This document shows, piece after piece, positions 22,481 to 35,118 of a stretch of 64,000 nt of DNA (position 1 is its first letter; every line of letters begins with the position of its first letter). Both the position numbers and the translations under genes were made by a program. The DNA is from Gorsachius magnificus (Eukaryota > Chordata > Aves > Pelecaniformes > Ardeidae). Where the stretch lies: assembly GCA_034008185.1 (NCBI GenBank), contig CM067081.1, positions 79,814,765 to 79,878,764 on the forward strand, read 5' to 3'. Below the pieces are notes generated by a model that worked only from the letters and a program-made list of their open reading frames with translations, was not told where the DNA came from and ran no database searches.

Positions 22481-25400
22481 TTCCTGAGGTGGGTGAATTG
22501 CGGATAAAGCTGTTTTTTTTTCCTTTTTCTAGATGTTCTCATGAAGATTTTGAAACAGAAGAAAGCTAGATGAAAAAAAAAAAAAGAATCAGTATGCAGA
22601 AGAATGAATTCATGCAGCTAAGTGTTGAAATGCAGAACCACAGTTACTACTGGAAACAACCATTCTGCTTCAAATTTTTTTATACCTGCTCTTCAGTGAG
22701 CAGCACTGAGATACTGGCTAAAGGTGAGACTATCAACTAAAATCCATAACTCTAGTGGATACTAAAATCAGATATATAATAGATGTATTTTCTTACAGCC
22801 CGTTATAATTTCCTGATGCTATCTTCCCATGACAGAAGTTCTAATAAATTTTTCTCTTTCAGTTTTACTGACACTTAAAACTTCAATCAATTTATATAAT
22901 CAATGCATATAATCATAATTGGATTTTATTCAGTCACATTGTATATTCCAAATTTAGCCTTTTGTTACACTTTATCAGACTGGACAGAAAGACCCTGAGT
23001 TTAAAAGCTTGCCAATTTTTCTAGGAATATCAACCGATCCAGTGAAAGATGGCACCTAACTCTATAAAACTCACCAGAATATCCATCTTTTACAGTCTGG
23101 TTTGTTCTTTACATTTTTCTATGAATTTCCTCATACTTGGGCATGCTCCTTAAACCTTGACCTATGGCTTTGTAAGAATCTTAACATTTATCTGCAAGAT
23201 AAAGTTTAGCCTTCATCAAAACGTTCCCCAAAACTGGACTTTAAAAAGACACCTCATTAACAATCTCTGGAAGATGTCTTGAACTTTTAATTTGTGTTTG
23301 GCAGCTGTGCTGTTACAAAGCTCACTGTCTGAGGGTTACAATGCACTTGCTCAAGTGCAGTACTGAGGACCAAGACACCCATGTTTTAGTTCTGCCTTTG
23401 GTAAATCTAACAGCCTGCACATTCAGGTGTTTGTGGTAGGCTCTGAGTCATCCATTTTCCCCATGATAAATATGACAATAATTTTGCTTCTGCAGTAGAG
23501 AAATAATTATGTTTATAGCTGGTAACTTGCCTGTGAGTTTTTTAGCACCTTTGTTCACTGCCTTTGGAGTTTACAGGCTATGTGGCTGATTACTTCTCTT
23601 TGTGGGCTGAAAAAAACCCTTGTGGAAAGGCTTTATACAAATCCTGTGAGCTGCCACTAGAAGACCATCATTTATCTTTATGTATGTTTAGGCAGGCCTT
23701 TGCAGGTAAACAGGATCCAATCCTACTTAAATTTTGAGCTGACTGGAAGTGGTGTGGCTGCATTACCGCACAGCTGAGCATTAGTAAACACACTGCCTTT
23801 TCAGCAGGATTTAGCACTGCACCAAGCACTATGGTAACTGCATAGTATAAACATCCATCTGCCTGAACTAAGTAAGCATTTTGTAAAACAACCCAGGGAC
23901 TCAGTTATTACAGATCTGTATACAAAGCCAGTTCACATTATCCACTCATAAATTTATTTCTGTTGCTAATTTTTCAACTGTTGGTGGGAATTACGTAAAC
24001 CAGTATACTCAGAGGCTTAAAGGTCATGGGTCTTTATTTCAATACCTTCCTATACCACAATTTTTTTATGTGGTCTTTGTCAAGCCACTACCTTTAGGTT
24101 CCTCTAGAAAATGGAGAAAATAATTTGATTCTGCTTTTCAAGGTAGGAAGACAATTTAGGTTTTGTGAAGGTTTCAGACACTAACATGATGAAATTATTC
24201 TGATAATTTTATAGACTTTTATACACTTTTGTTAGTATCCTTCTGAAGAATGCATTATTTAGGCTGCCAAAAGTAATGGAAAGGAAAAGAGAATAAACTA
24301 AAGTTAAATCTATAGGAGAAAGGGAGTGATCATGATAGCAAAGTGTATAAAGGTGTCTCAGCAGTGGACTCCTTCCTCATATACAGGGACAAGCAGGCAC
24401 ATGGCCAAGGCAGGATGATGTGACACAAATATGTGTGATGTATCAGACAGTGGGGAAGTGGTGGGAGGACAGAGGGTGAAATCCCTTGGCTTCTTTCACT
24501 CAGTACTGTATATGCAAGCCTCCTCCTGGGGGGAAGTAGCCTGGGGCAAAGTGCTCATCTAATACAACTTTACTACTTCTTTTGTATTATATTGGATATT
24601 GCTAAACATTTTGGTATTGCACACATCACTGCTTTTTCTTTTTAATTCATTAGTTCTTTTTTTCTCCTGTAATGATTGGGTGTATTATTCTCAATCTCTG
24701 TTAGTTTGAAAGCATTCCTAGTTAATCCATCCTCTATATTATTTGTAAAGATATGAAAAATTCTCATGTACAGAAATTATTTCTTAAGGATAATGCTTTA
24801 ATCCAGACCCTAGTTAGAAGTACAACTTGTCATTAATCACATCTCATTATTTTCGATGTCTTTTTGTTTTCATGAAAATGGTAGAATCCAGCTATTTTGT
24901 GCAGTCACATAGTAGAGTTAGATGCAGTATCTTGCTAGATTGTATATAATTGGTGTGTATCTTCTTTCCTTTTCAGACTCTCAAAAGAACAGTCTGCCTG
25001 TCAGACACAGTCTATGATTTGTGCACTATGCTAATTTTATTTCTCATTAATGGATTTTCTTCAGTTGTTAATTTAACTTCCCTAATTATTGTCTTTTTTT
25101 TTTCTCAGGGAAAAATAATATTAAAGCAATCTGGAAATCTAACACAAGTTTTCTCTCCTCTCCTTTGATTTGTGGCAAAAAAAAGTGATACTTTTTTCAC
25201 CTACTGCTTTGAACAATGTCTTTTTGCCACTTTGGATCCATTTTCTCCCTTTTGTCTCTTCTACTTTTACCCTATATTTTATTATCTATCTGTGCACTCC
25301 TGCTAAGACTTCTTCATCTTTGTTACTAGGTCATCCATCACAGCTATTCCACCGTTTTTTGGCAGCCAGCCTCCATCCCCTCCTTCTACCATTAGAAACT

Positions 25401-27048
25401 TCTGCCTTCTCAAGTGCCAGGCACTTTCCACATATAATAGTTAATGTATGCAGCAGAAGAAAACATTATTATGGCTTAGATTGTTTTTCTGCAAAAGAAA
25501 ATAAGTATCATAAACCCCAGAAATTCCTGTTTATTCCTATAGCTGAATTTCTACCATAATATTTTATTTTTAAAAAGGAGTAACAATTCCATTATATTTT
25601 TGAGAAAAATTAAAGTATCAAATCATAAGAACAGAGAAAACTGCACCTATACAAGTATAGTTATCTTTGGACAAATAGTTACTTGCATCCCCACAGGCAG
25701 AATACCTATTTCATTTGTCATCCACTCAAACCTTGTCATTAGATGCTGAATCCAAAATCAAATTCTTCAATACAATTAATAGAAGAAAGTTATTTTAAAA
25801 CAAAAAGGGCAAGAGGGAATTTTTTCTTTGGCAGCCAGACACTAAAATTCAAGGCTCAAAGTGTCATAATTCGAAAATGTAGCAAGATTCAGAAGCTGCC
25901 ATAACTCAGAATCTGCCTTGCAGCCAGTGGCTAGCTGCTGGCTATCATATTGCACCAGAAGTTAAAACTCTACTTTTACCAACTCTCCCTCCTTCAGAAA
26001 AATCCTCTAACATCAGGAGCATTTCCATTCACTTTACATCCTTTTGGCTGTCAGCCTCAAGAAACTGGCATCTCTTACAAAGTGTATCCTACCCAGCAAA
26101 TTAAATCTGTGCTTTATCATCTGCCAGCAGACCTCAGGATCTTTACTACTCTTTCGTATACATCAGGAGAAAAAGGAAAAAAAAAAGTCCTTCAGAGAAA
26201 TTCATGTTCGGTGACCATTCTGTTCTTCAAATAAAGAGAGGTAAATAAAGGGATAGAATCGTGCTTTAAGAGAAAAGCATTGTGAAGCTTAGGTAAGATA
26301 TAGGCTTTGCTTTGTCACTCAGATAATCTAAGAAAATGGGTGTCAAAGATCTTTATTACCATAATTTATATATTTTCAAAATATCCCTTCTACCTCCCCA
26401 TAATTTTTTATAATCAGTTTTTGTTGAAGTCTGACATTATTCAAGGTGCTGCTGCTTAAAGTGAGATGAAAATTCCTTTGACATTTCTGCAAATTTTTAT
26501 TTTTGTCCAGTGATGGAGGATCAGGGAAGATACAACTGAATTGCTGGTATTCAATGTTCTGCTTCTGATTTACTAGCTATTTAAATGCATCCATTTGTTC
26601 ATTAACTTTATTAATGTTTTGTAAAGAGCAAACTAGGAAAGAAAAACTGCCAAGAGTGTTGCCAATATTGCTTGCTTTTTTCAACAAAGTTAACCTGTTT
26701 TCTTGAAAATGTTATTTGTCATTATTCTTTTATGAATTTAGGGAGCCCAGGAATATATTATCCTATCAAACTTCAGGTAGCAAAGTTTTTTTCTTTCAGC
26801 ATGGTCTGACATAGATTTGCTTATACCAAGAAATAAAAAGTAATACAAGTCCTCTGAAATATGTCTGCATTAATCCTAAATGTGAGGAAAGATCAAAATA
26901 GAAACAAACCTAGGAAAAACTTGAGTTCCTGATGGCAAGGTTGGAAAGACTATTACAAAACAAACACCTAAGGAGCGTGCAACACACCTGAACTAAATCT
27001 CTCCTAATTCTTATTTAAACTTTCTCTGGGACATTTTTCTCAGCCCTA
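22481..27048. other. Unique non-coding stretch
   Basis: I see no recognisable repeat or gene. The plus-strand frame at 25170-25559 (129 codons) is Leu/Ser/Phe-rich without any family motif and sits in pyrimidine-rich DNA, so I treat it as chance. A poly-A run lies at 22573-22585. The segment 23.70-23.99 kb is rich in E-box-like and AT-rich motifs and might be conserved, but I cannot show it. Confidence 0.5.
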
Positions 27049-27263
27049 GAATCATAGAATTGTCTAGGTTGGAAAAGATGTTTAAGATCATCAAGTCCAA
27101 CTGTTAAACTAATCCTGCCATCCCACCACTAAACCATACCCTTAAGCACCTCGTCTACTCGTCTTTTAAATACCTCCAGGGATGGGGACTCGACCACTTC
27201 CCTGGGCAGCCCATTCCAGTGTCTGACAACCCTCTCGGGGAAGAAATTTTTCCTAATGTCTAA
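27049..27263 (-). mobile_element. CR1 LINE 3' end, separate subfamily
   Basis: The plus strand opens GAATCATAGAATTGTCTAGG, then GATCATCAAGTCCAACTGTT, CCATACCCTTAAGCACCTCG and GGGACTCGACCACTTCCCTG, ending at AATTTTTCCTAATGTCTAAC. These diagnostic blocks differ from the 14.8, 35.1 and 50.7 kb copies and place it in another CR1 subfamily. Only about 215 bp of the 3' UTR and ORF2 tail remain. Confidence 0.92.
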
Positions 27264-27877
27264 CGATAGCAGATGCCTTTAAAGATAGGCCAAGTTTTTA
27301 GTCTCTCTTACCCTACTCTGTCCCACTTTGAATTGTCATGATGTCACTGTATGCAAATAAATCTTCAGAGCCATTCCGGGAGATCTCTACCCACTCCTAC
27401 CTGTCTACTAACTTCAGTGATACATGTAGGCAGCTTCATCACATTACTTCTTTGATTATCTTTAGTATTTACAAAAATACAGGTTAAAACACAGTTTCAA
27501 GTCCATCCAGAATTACACAAAGATTCTTCAATATGTTAATGTTGAAATATGTTTGATATTTCTCAGATCAGATTTGCAATGCGGTTTACGCAATCTATTG
27601 GATTAACATCTTACCTGCCTTTTTCCTTCCTGTATTATATGATTTGCATTAAGAAATGTTTCCTAGTCTCATAAAAATTCACAAACTACACTTCATAAAA
27701 AATATCAATGAGGTAAAATAGCTGATAATATTACAATTTATTTAATTGTAAATAAAATTGTAAAACATGGATAATATTACATAATTACACTTTCTTGCTG
27801 AGATTTCTTGAAAGACCTTTTTGCAATATAGCAATAATAATGTTGATTGATTTAGGATTTGGAGCATCCCTTTTTCT
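27264..27877. other. Short unique AT-rich spacer between two CR1 copies
   Basis: I recognise nothing. The frame at 27742-28032 runs into the next CR1 and is not a gene. Confidence 0.5.
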
Positions 27878-28398
27878 TCACAACTTTGGAAGGGACCCAT
27901 ATGGATCATTGAGTCCCACTGCCTGATCCTCATAGGACTACCTAAAACTAAACCATGGGACGAAGAGTGTTGTCCAGACAGTGTGGCAGTGGTGTTGTGA
28001 TGACTTCTCTGTGGATCCTGTTCCAGTAACAAACCACCCTCTCAGTGAAGAACCTTTTCCTAACGTCCCACCTGAACTTCCCCTTCAATGAAACTTTATT
28101 CTATTTCCTTGTGTCCTATCGATGTCAACAGAGAAAGGAGATCAGCCCTTCCCCCTCCACTGCCCCCCTTGAGGAAGCCATAGAGTGTGATGGGGTCTCC
28201 GCTCAGACTTTTCCAAGCTGAACAAACCAAGTGACCTCAGCCACTCCTCATAAGTCTTTGCCTTGAGGCCTTTCACCATCTTAGTCACCCACCTCTGGAC
28301 ACACTAATAGTTTGAGTGTTCTTATATTAGGCACCCAAAACTGCAAACAATACTTGAGATGGGGCCGAACCACTGCAGTGGTGGGACAATCACCTCCC

Positions 28399-28611
28399 TT
28401 AACCAGCTGGCTTGATGCACCCCGGGACACGGTTAGCCCTTTTGGCTGCCAGGGCACACTGCTGACTCATATTCAATTTATCACCAACCCAGACCCCCAA
28501 ATCTCTTTCTGTAAGGCTGCTCTCAAGCCTCTCATCCCCCAATTTGTATGTATAACCAAGATTATCCTGTCCCAGGTAGAGAATCTGGCACTTGCTCTTC
28601 TTAAATGTCAT
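28399..28611 (-). pseudogene. CR1 ORF2 remnant: post-palm RT segment
   Basis: A 70-codon minus-strand frame with the CR1 signatures ILYLGQDNLGYTYKLG and LESSLTERDLGVWVGDKLNM, ending QQCALAAKRAN. In CR1 this lies just after the reverse-transcriptase catalytic palm. It is isolated from the endonuclease remnant by the internal deletion and is not a functional protein. Confidence 0.85.
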
Positions 28612-28966
28612 ACAATTGGTGATTGCTGAGCTCTCTAAGTCTGCAGATCTCTCTGTAAGGCCTCTCTACCCTCGAGGGGGTTCATAGTTCCTCCTAGTTT
28701 AGTATTGACAGCAAACTTACCTAAGGTACATTTGATTCCTGCATCCAGATCATTTTTAAAAACACTGAAGAGCACTGGCCCTAAAATTGAAATCTGCTCA
28801 CCCCATATCCAGGGTCAAGTTTTGCTAGCAGTTTTTCTCCTATCACCAATGATTTGAAACTCAACTACTTGCTTGTCACTGTGACCAAAACAGCCACCAA
28901 TCACCACTTTGCCCACAAGTCCCTCTCTGTTTACAGACAACAAATCTAGGAGGCCACCTTTCCTAG

Positions 28967-29545
28967 TCAGCACCCCTGCATCAAGAATAAGTCTTCAACA
29001 AGCTTCAGAAATTTCCTGGACCTGTTTGTGTCTGCTGTATGATATTCCCAGTTGATGTCTGGGAAGTTAAAATCACCCATAAGGACAAGAGCAGCTGATC
29101 TAGAGATATCTCTTAATTCCTTGTAGAATAATTTATTGGTGTCATCATCCTGGCTGGGTGGTTGATAGTAGACTCCCACAACAACATCTGCTTTATTTGC
29201 TTTCCCCTTCATCTTTATGGAGAGGGTCTCAACCATGTCATCGCCAACTGCAAGCGCCATACAGTCGAGCCTTTCCCTTACAGCACCACCCTCCTGCCTA
29301 TCTCTCCTGAAGAGCCTATAACTGTCCATCACAGCACACTAGTCACAGGACTCATTCCACCAGGTTTTGCTTATGCCAACAATGTCATAGCTCTGGGACT
29401 GGGCCAAAGTTTCTAGCTCCTCTTGCTTATTTCTCATGCTGTGTGCATTAGTATAAAGACACTTCACATGTGCTCCAGTATACTTGACACATCGTGGAGC
29501 AGACTGAAGGACCTTGCTAGAACACTGTCCCTCAAACACTGGCAT
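28967..29545 (-). pseudogene. CR1 ORF2 endonuclease remnant
   Basis: Two collinear minus-strand frames in the same phase (29545-29339 and 29332-28967) form most of an exonuclease-endonuclease-phosphatase domain. Visible motifs are TNAHS (first frame, residues 32-36), GISKTWW (57-63), and in the second frame YYQPPS (55-60) and GDFN (86-89). The expected catalytic Glu of the (T/S)ETWW motif is Lys (codon AAA at 29368-29366). A single TAG at 29341-29339, where the family normally has Trp, splits the domain. Otherwise the frame is strikingly intact for an old element. Confidence 0.85.
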
Positions 29546-29887
29546 GCCTCCCCCAGGCTTATCTCTTGTGAGCCTTGTTTTATCCCCTTCCCTTTCAAAT
29601 CCAGTTTAAAGCTCTTTCAGTGAGTCTTGATAACTTCTGCACAAAGATCGTTTTCCCCTTTGAGACAGGCATACCCCATTTATTGCCAGCAGGCCTGGTA
29701 TCATGTAGACCAACCCATGATCAAAACCCCAAAAATTCTGCCAGTGACACCAGGCTGAAACTCCTCCTGTTTCTTTCCCATCATTCCCTGCAACTGGAAG
29801 GATAGAGGAGGATGCTACTTGTCTCTTAACGAGTTGTCCCAAGGCCCTGAGGTCTATCTTGATTGCCCTTGGACTTGTTGTTGCGAC

Positions 29888-30163
29888 TCATTGCTGCCTA
29901 CCTGAAATATCAATAATGGTTAATAATCTGAGGGCTCTACCAGGGTTTCTCTTTACATCTTTAACCCAGTGCAAGACTTCCCTAAGAAGTGGGCCAGGTC
30001 TGCATAATGGGCCTTCTGCTCCCTTTAGGAGAGAGTCTCCTATGACAATGATCCATATTTTTAAATTTATGGGAGCAGTTTTAATGCAGGGCGTAGGCTG
30101 ACCTAACCTTGCCGACACCTCCAACCTAACTGAAAAATCATCCTCACCATTGTTCAATTCCAC
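29888..30163 (-). pseudogene. CR1 ORF1 remnant with GDSL-esterase motif
   Basis: A 91-codon minus-strand frame contains IIVIGDSLLKG. GDSL at residues 42-45 is block I of the SGNH hydrolase fold found in ORF1 of some CR1 elements. An acidic Glu-rich segment just upstream (minus-strand frame 30437-30216, ELREEVSRLRSIRESEREI) is the preceding coiled-coil region in another frame. Frameshifts and the 5' truncation make it a pseudogene. Confidence 0.72.
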
Positions 30164-31013
30164 TTTCAGAGAGCCTCATGCCTATTACACAAGGGCACCT
30201 GGGAGGGTGGGGCAGTCACAGAGGAGAGGTGCCTGCTGCACTGGACAGGAACTCGTTGCCATTGCCCCCTGTCTCTGTGTTCAGCCAGACAGAGGATAAG
30301 GAATCCTCTGTATCATGCATCCTGTCTGCCTGTTGGGCCTGTCCCAGGGAAGGTAGGGTGCAGTTCCAGTAACCTATCTCTCTCTCAGACTCCCTGATAG
30401 ACCTCAACCTACTCACCTCCTCCCGGAGCTCTGCCACTAAATGTTACCCTGATAAGACCTAAAAGATAGCCTTTTATCCCTCTTTTCTGATAAATTAGCT
30501 TTTGTGTTGAAAACAGGTTTGCCATCTCTTTATAATAAAACTGCCTGTGCACTGTCATTATAGCTATTAGAATATATTCCAATGACCTTTCATTAATATT
30601 AATCTGGCAAAGGAAATGTTGAATTTTATGAACAGTAGTAGAAAACAGTTCCAAGGCATCCCGGTGGAGTGGTAAAAATTAAACATGCATGAAACATTCC
30701 TCCAGATACCACGCATTCCTTGTATATACCAACACTATATCAAGGTTTTCCAGGCCCAGTGAAAAGAAATCAATGATTCATGAAACTTGTAAGCTAGTAT
30801 TCAGAACAATGAGCAACACTTCTCTCACTTTTCTCTGTGGAGACAAAAAAATGCCAATTCAGGCATTGCAAGACCTTTGTACTGAATCCATGCAGAGCAC
30901 TAATGCACAGACTGAAGAATTTCTGACAAGACAGGACAAAGATGAAGTTGCCTAGGAAATTAAGGAAGACCTTTATTATACTGAATATGCTTAAATGTGT
31001 GGTTATATAAGTG

Positions 31014-31030
31014 TGAGTGTGTGTGTGTGC
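31014..31030. repeat. GT microsatellite
   Basis: A short GT run (GTGAGTGTGTGTGTGTGTG) with one interruption. It is a low-copy dinucleotide repeat, possibly length-polymorphic. Confidence 0.85.
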
Positions 31031-32449
31031 ATATTATATGTGTAAATTAAGGTGTATCTTCTTCATTTGTGGCACTCTACTTTGGGGTCTGTAACAGAAG
31101 ATTTTTTAGGATGCTATCACACAAGTCAATAAATGGGTTTGGGTTTAGTTTGATGTAGTATCCATACAGACAACATCATTTAAACTCTGGAAGTTCATTA
31201 GCTTTCCCTTAAGACTCATGTGAAAGCGTTTTCCTCCTCTCTGCCTCTCTTACATGTTTGGCATGGCAAAATAACGTATAGTTTTGTTATTTAAAGTTTT
31301 ACTAAAGCAGTGTAAATCTTCTTGTTAGCAAATACATGATTTGTCTCATTCAAGAATTCTTTAAGCAACAGCTATAAGTTAAACTAGGAGCTTAAGGCTA
31401 TAAATAACTTGTGCAGTTCTGTAGCACAGATAAATTAACATTGCTACTGTCCTTGGTAATTTTCTGAGACCTCTCATTGTGCCATTTTCATAGAGACCTA
31501 AATTGCTCATATAGTCTTCTTTTTACTGTATGTTTTTAAAGTAAATTTCACTCTCTGTGAAAGCAACCCAACTGGAAATGTGGACCATTTTTTATAAAAG
31601 CTGATAAGTAATAGGAGGAAATAAAATTCTCACATCTGACCTACAACATGATTTGCCCTGATGATGAGACCCTCTGAAGGATGAAAGCAAATTGTTCTTC
31701 AGTCCCATTCTGTCTTCTTTTCCTTTGACACTAAAGAAGCCAACTAAGTTGTTAGAAAATGTTATAGTATTTTTTTTTTTTTTATTTTTTATTCATTTTC
31801 TGATGTGGAAAATTGGGCCACTAGAAACCAGACTGAGATCAATGCATTTCAGCATGAAGCATGAGACAGCCTTCTGAAAGTAATACCTCTTATTTAAGTT
31901 TGCACTTAGTAGTGGAAAGCTGATGTCTACTTTTAGAAATCTGACCACTATCCCTGAAGCAGTCATGCAATCTCTGATTTTAAACACAAAAGTATTTCTG
32001 GATATAAAGATTGCTGAGAAGTACTATAGCCCTATGTGACACAGCCTTTGAATGCTGGTGCCGTATCTCCAGCCACCATTTAGAATACAGTTACACTGAT
32101 AATGTGTCACTGCTTCTTAAAAGAGTCAGCTGGTGAAAGAACATTTCTTTCCCAACTTGTAATATCTATTCTTGTCCTTCACTGAAAAATTAGATAAGAA
32201 TTAATTAAACATGATTAAATACTACCCCACTTCCAGATAGTCTGTTGCCAGTTGCTTATCCATTCTCCAGATGTGAGGCAGAGAGCAGATGTTTCTCCCA
32301 GATCAGAGCAACAAAGCCTGCAGGGATTATTTTTTTGAAGTCTGCCTTTCTTTGCAGTGATACATTTCCTAGAATCATCTGAGGACCTGGCTGTGAAGCA
32401 AATGGTCTTCAGCCTCTCCTATTCTCTTTCCAGGGCACATTTTGGCTTT

Positions 32450-32504
32450 GGCTTTTGTTCTTGTATGGTAAGGCTTTTGTTCTTGTGTGGTAAGGCTTTT
32501 GTTT
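32450..32504. repeat. 22-bp tandem repeat, 2.5 copies
   Basis: Units at 32450-32471 and 32472-32493 differ at one base (TGTATGG against TGTGTGG). A partial third copy, GGCTTTTGTTT, covers 32494-32504. The core is GGCTTTTGTTCTTG. The low divergence points to recent duplication. Confidence 0.92.
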
Positions 32505-35118
32505 ACTACAGGAGGGGAGGAGCTCCCTGGCCCAAGGTGTGTGAAGCAGTCACCCTACCAACCTGTGGCCAGCAATCACAGAGGACTAGAGTGACTGATT
32601 TAGGATGGCACCTCCCAGGTCTGTATTCCTCATTAAATAAATAATCAAGAACTCTTTTCTGAGCTCTGAGAAGATTTTAAAACTTTGTGTAGATGCTGGG
32701 ATGTTATGTGCACAAAGAAACCATTGGGGTGGAAGCAGTGCTCTGGCCTTCACTGATTTCCATTTTTATGGGCTATTTTATCATCTTATTATTAGAAAGT
32801 GATTTCAGTGTAGCCCCTTTATATCTGCTACCCTGAGGACAAAGAGATGAAAAATATTCAATGTTATCCTTTCTCTTTAATAACAGAAACTGTGTATTTT
32901 GTTTGTAAGCAGGAAACAATCTCAGTCCCAGGCTTCATTTTGCTATGCAACAGAAAATATATTTTGATATGTTATAGAAAACACGTCTACTTTTACTACT
33001 TTCCATGAAATGATAAAATATGTGATTTGATTATTCAGCAGGTTTTGAACAGGTGACAACCTTAATCTGGACTTCAGGGTACATAACTGAGATCTCTAGT
33101 GTTTAGAAAGATTAAAAGAAAGAAAATTGCATTGAAATAGCACATGGTTGGCTAGAAATTATTTGCATTCATCTCCTGAAGTAATTTATAATTTAAGGTT
33201 TCTATAATTCACTTTTTTTAGCAGCAATGGGTTTTAGCGGTGTGTTCTTTTCTAATCCCCAAACTAAAGAGTATATCTTCCAGTGCAAAATTACCTACCA
33301 ACGTGAATTATTTTCTTGTAAGTGGTATGAGCTCTAAGAAGACATGCAAGCCATCTTAACCTATGGATAATAGCATATACAACAGAAATATTAAAGACTA
33401 TAATGCAAGAGATGCCTATTATTATGACTGCAAGCAAGTAGCATTTAGCTGTTGTGCTTCTGTGGTCTTCAAGGCTAGTTGTAGGACACTTACCAAACTG
33501 TCTCCATAATGTCTGTGGAAAATCTCATCTTAATCATCAGTTTTACTCTTTGGATGTATGGACCTACCAGGACTTTTGCATGGAACTTTCACACTTAATC
33601 ACTTGCTTCCTGTCCAATTTCATCTGCTTGTATGTCAGATTCCCTTTCCAAGGTGTCTTAGAGCTGCATGTCTACTGTGTTCGTGGGGACCCACCAAGTC
33701 AAGTCTCTCCATGTCATGTGCCAGCAGTGGGATTTGGACAGGTAATTTCAGTGCTATAAGCAGCTATGGCTGCACATAAATCCTTTTAAGCAATCCAGCT
33801 TAAGCTCTTGAATAACACACCATGAATTTCTGTCCAAATAGTATATGTCACTGTGTTAAGACTAAACAGCAAGTGAAAAATTGATAACTTACTCCCTCTT
33901 TCCCTTAAATATCCACAATAAATTGGGTGACTGAGGTTTTAAGACCTTTTTTTGGTTTGTTTTGAAGACAAAAAAATTAGGTATTTAAGATATTAAGCAT
34001 CTAGAAAGCATTATAGTCTAAAACATCCTTAAAGAGCATACCCCCAGCTACTGTAAAAGTTTCAAGTTCCCCTTCCTGTCTGAACCTTTCATGATCATTT
34101 AGGAGACAGAGTGAAAGTGCTATTGAAAACATTTAAACTTCAATGAAAGATGACATTAGATTACATTCCTGAGAGGAGTATGCTGTTGTGTGAATGTAGG
34201 CATAAAGGTTTTGCAAGTATTAGCAATCTCTGGGGTTGCAAAATGCACTTTATTTTATGGCCGCTGAGTAAATGACACGTTTGCACTGATGGGTCTTACC
34301 TATAGACAGCAACACATCTGAGGAATCAATGTAGTTAAGAAAGAAAAACACAAAAATAAAACAGACTATACCAGTGATATACTACATAAGGATATTTCCA
34401 AGACCTATCTTTTAGTTGGCTAAAAAAAAAAAAAAGCTTTATTTGCCATAAACCCAACAATATTATTAGAGGATCTTTGTTTGATTCAAGTTACAAACCA
34501 GTTGTTGAACCCGACTATCTTTAAATTCTTCTCTCATTCTTGCTTGTGCAATTATATCAAATAGAATAGAGTCATGCAGACATGTTTTATATTCACAGAG
34601 TCTAAGTGTATGAGTAGAAAATAAAATGTCTCAGTGCATTTGAGGACAAATCTAGGCTGTGAGATCTTTATTTTCTACTGATTCTTAATGTAGCACTTAC
34701 AGCCTGAAATCATGAGATTTCTTTCTGTTTAACTACACTCACTTCATTTTATTTCAATTCATTTACCCACAAAGTCTTTTCAAGATTACCTGGTAACCTC
34801 CAAAGACAAAAAGACTGAAGGCTAAAGCTATACCAAATCCGTGGAAGAAACAGAAAAAGAAGTGTTATTTATATTTTAAGGGAGAATGAATTCTGACCAC
34901 AATAGGCTAAAGTTATAAATTTTAGATTGTTAGTGATTTAATTCATGTAGTTCTACTTCAAAGGTCAATAAAGATAAATTTAATATCTATGTTATCAGTT
35001 GATCTTTATATATTAATTTCTTTTTGTCTAATAAAATGTTATAATCTGATCAATGTTCCAGTGGTTGAAAGCTACTGATGTTAAAGTGCTTTTTACTACA
35101 GTCTCCGAATTTAGTATA

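Larger units (their letters stand above)
27878..30438 (-). mobile_element. 2.6-kb CR1 with ORF1 and endonuclease, RT core deleted
   Basis: Read on the minus strand, the element starts within the ORF1 coiled-coil segment (around 30438). It continues through an SGNH-esterase-like ORF1 (about 29890-30160) and the ORF1-ORF2 linker, then the apurinic-type endonuclease of ORF2 (about 29545-28970) and its C-terminal extension (to about 28810). It then jumps directly to the RT 'thumb' and C-terminal part of ORF2 (from about 28795) and the 3' UTR (to about 27880). The palm and fingers of the reverse transcriptase are missing, so a typical CR1 has lost roughly 1.5 kb here. The 3' UTR contains GGAAGGGACCCATATGGATC and lacks a clear octamer end. 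It is 5'-truncated, carries stops and cannot move by itself. Confidence 0.88.
30439..35118. other. Unique non-coding stretch
   Basis: No gene or transposable element is recognised. It holds a GT microsatellite near 31016-31030, a poly-T run at 31769-31784, a 22-bp tandem repeat at 32450 and a poly-A run near 34422-34434. The frame at 33454-33759 (101 codons) is Cys/Leu-rich and motif-free. Confidence 0.5.

Noticed and set aside
25170..25559. 129-codon plus-strand frame
   Set aside because: Pyrimidine-rich DNA translated as Leu/Ser/Phe; no motif, no second exon, no conservation evidence available.
31769..31784. Poly-T tract considered as an antisense retrocopy tail or Pol III terminator
   Set aside because: No A/B-box-like promoter and no retrocopy sequence next to it.
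33454..33779. Plus-strand frames of 101 and 73 codons
   Set aside because: Overlapping frames without motifs; amino-acid composition is that of translated AT-rich DNA.
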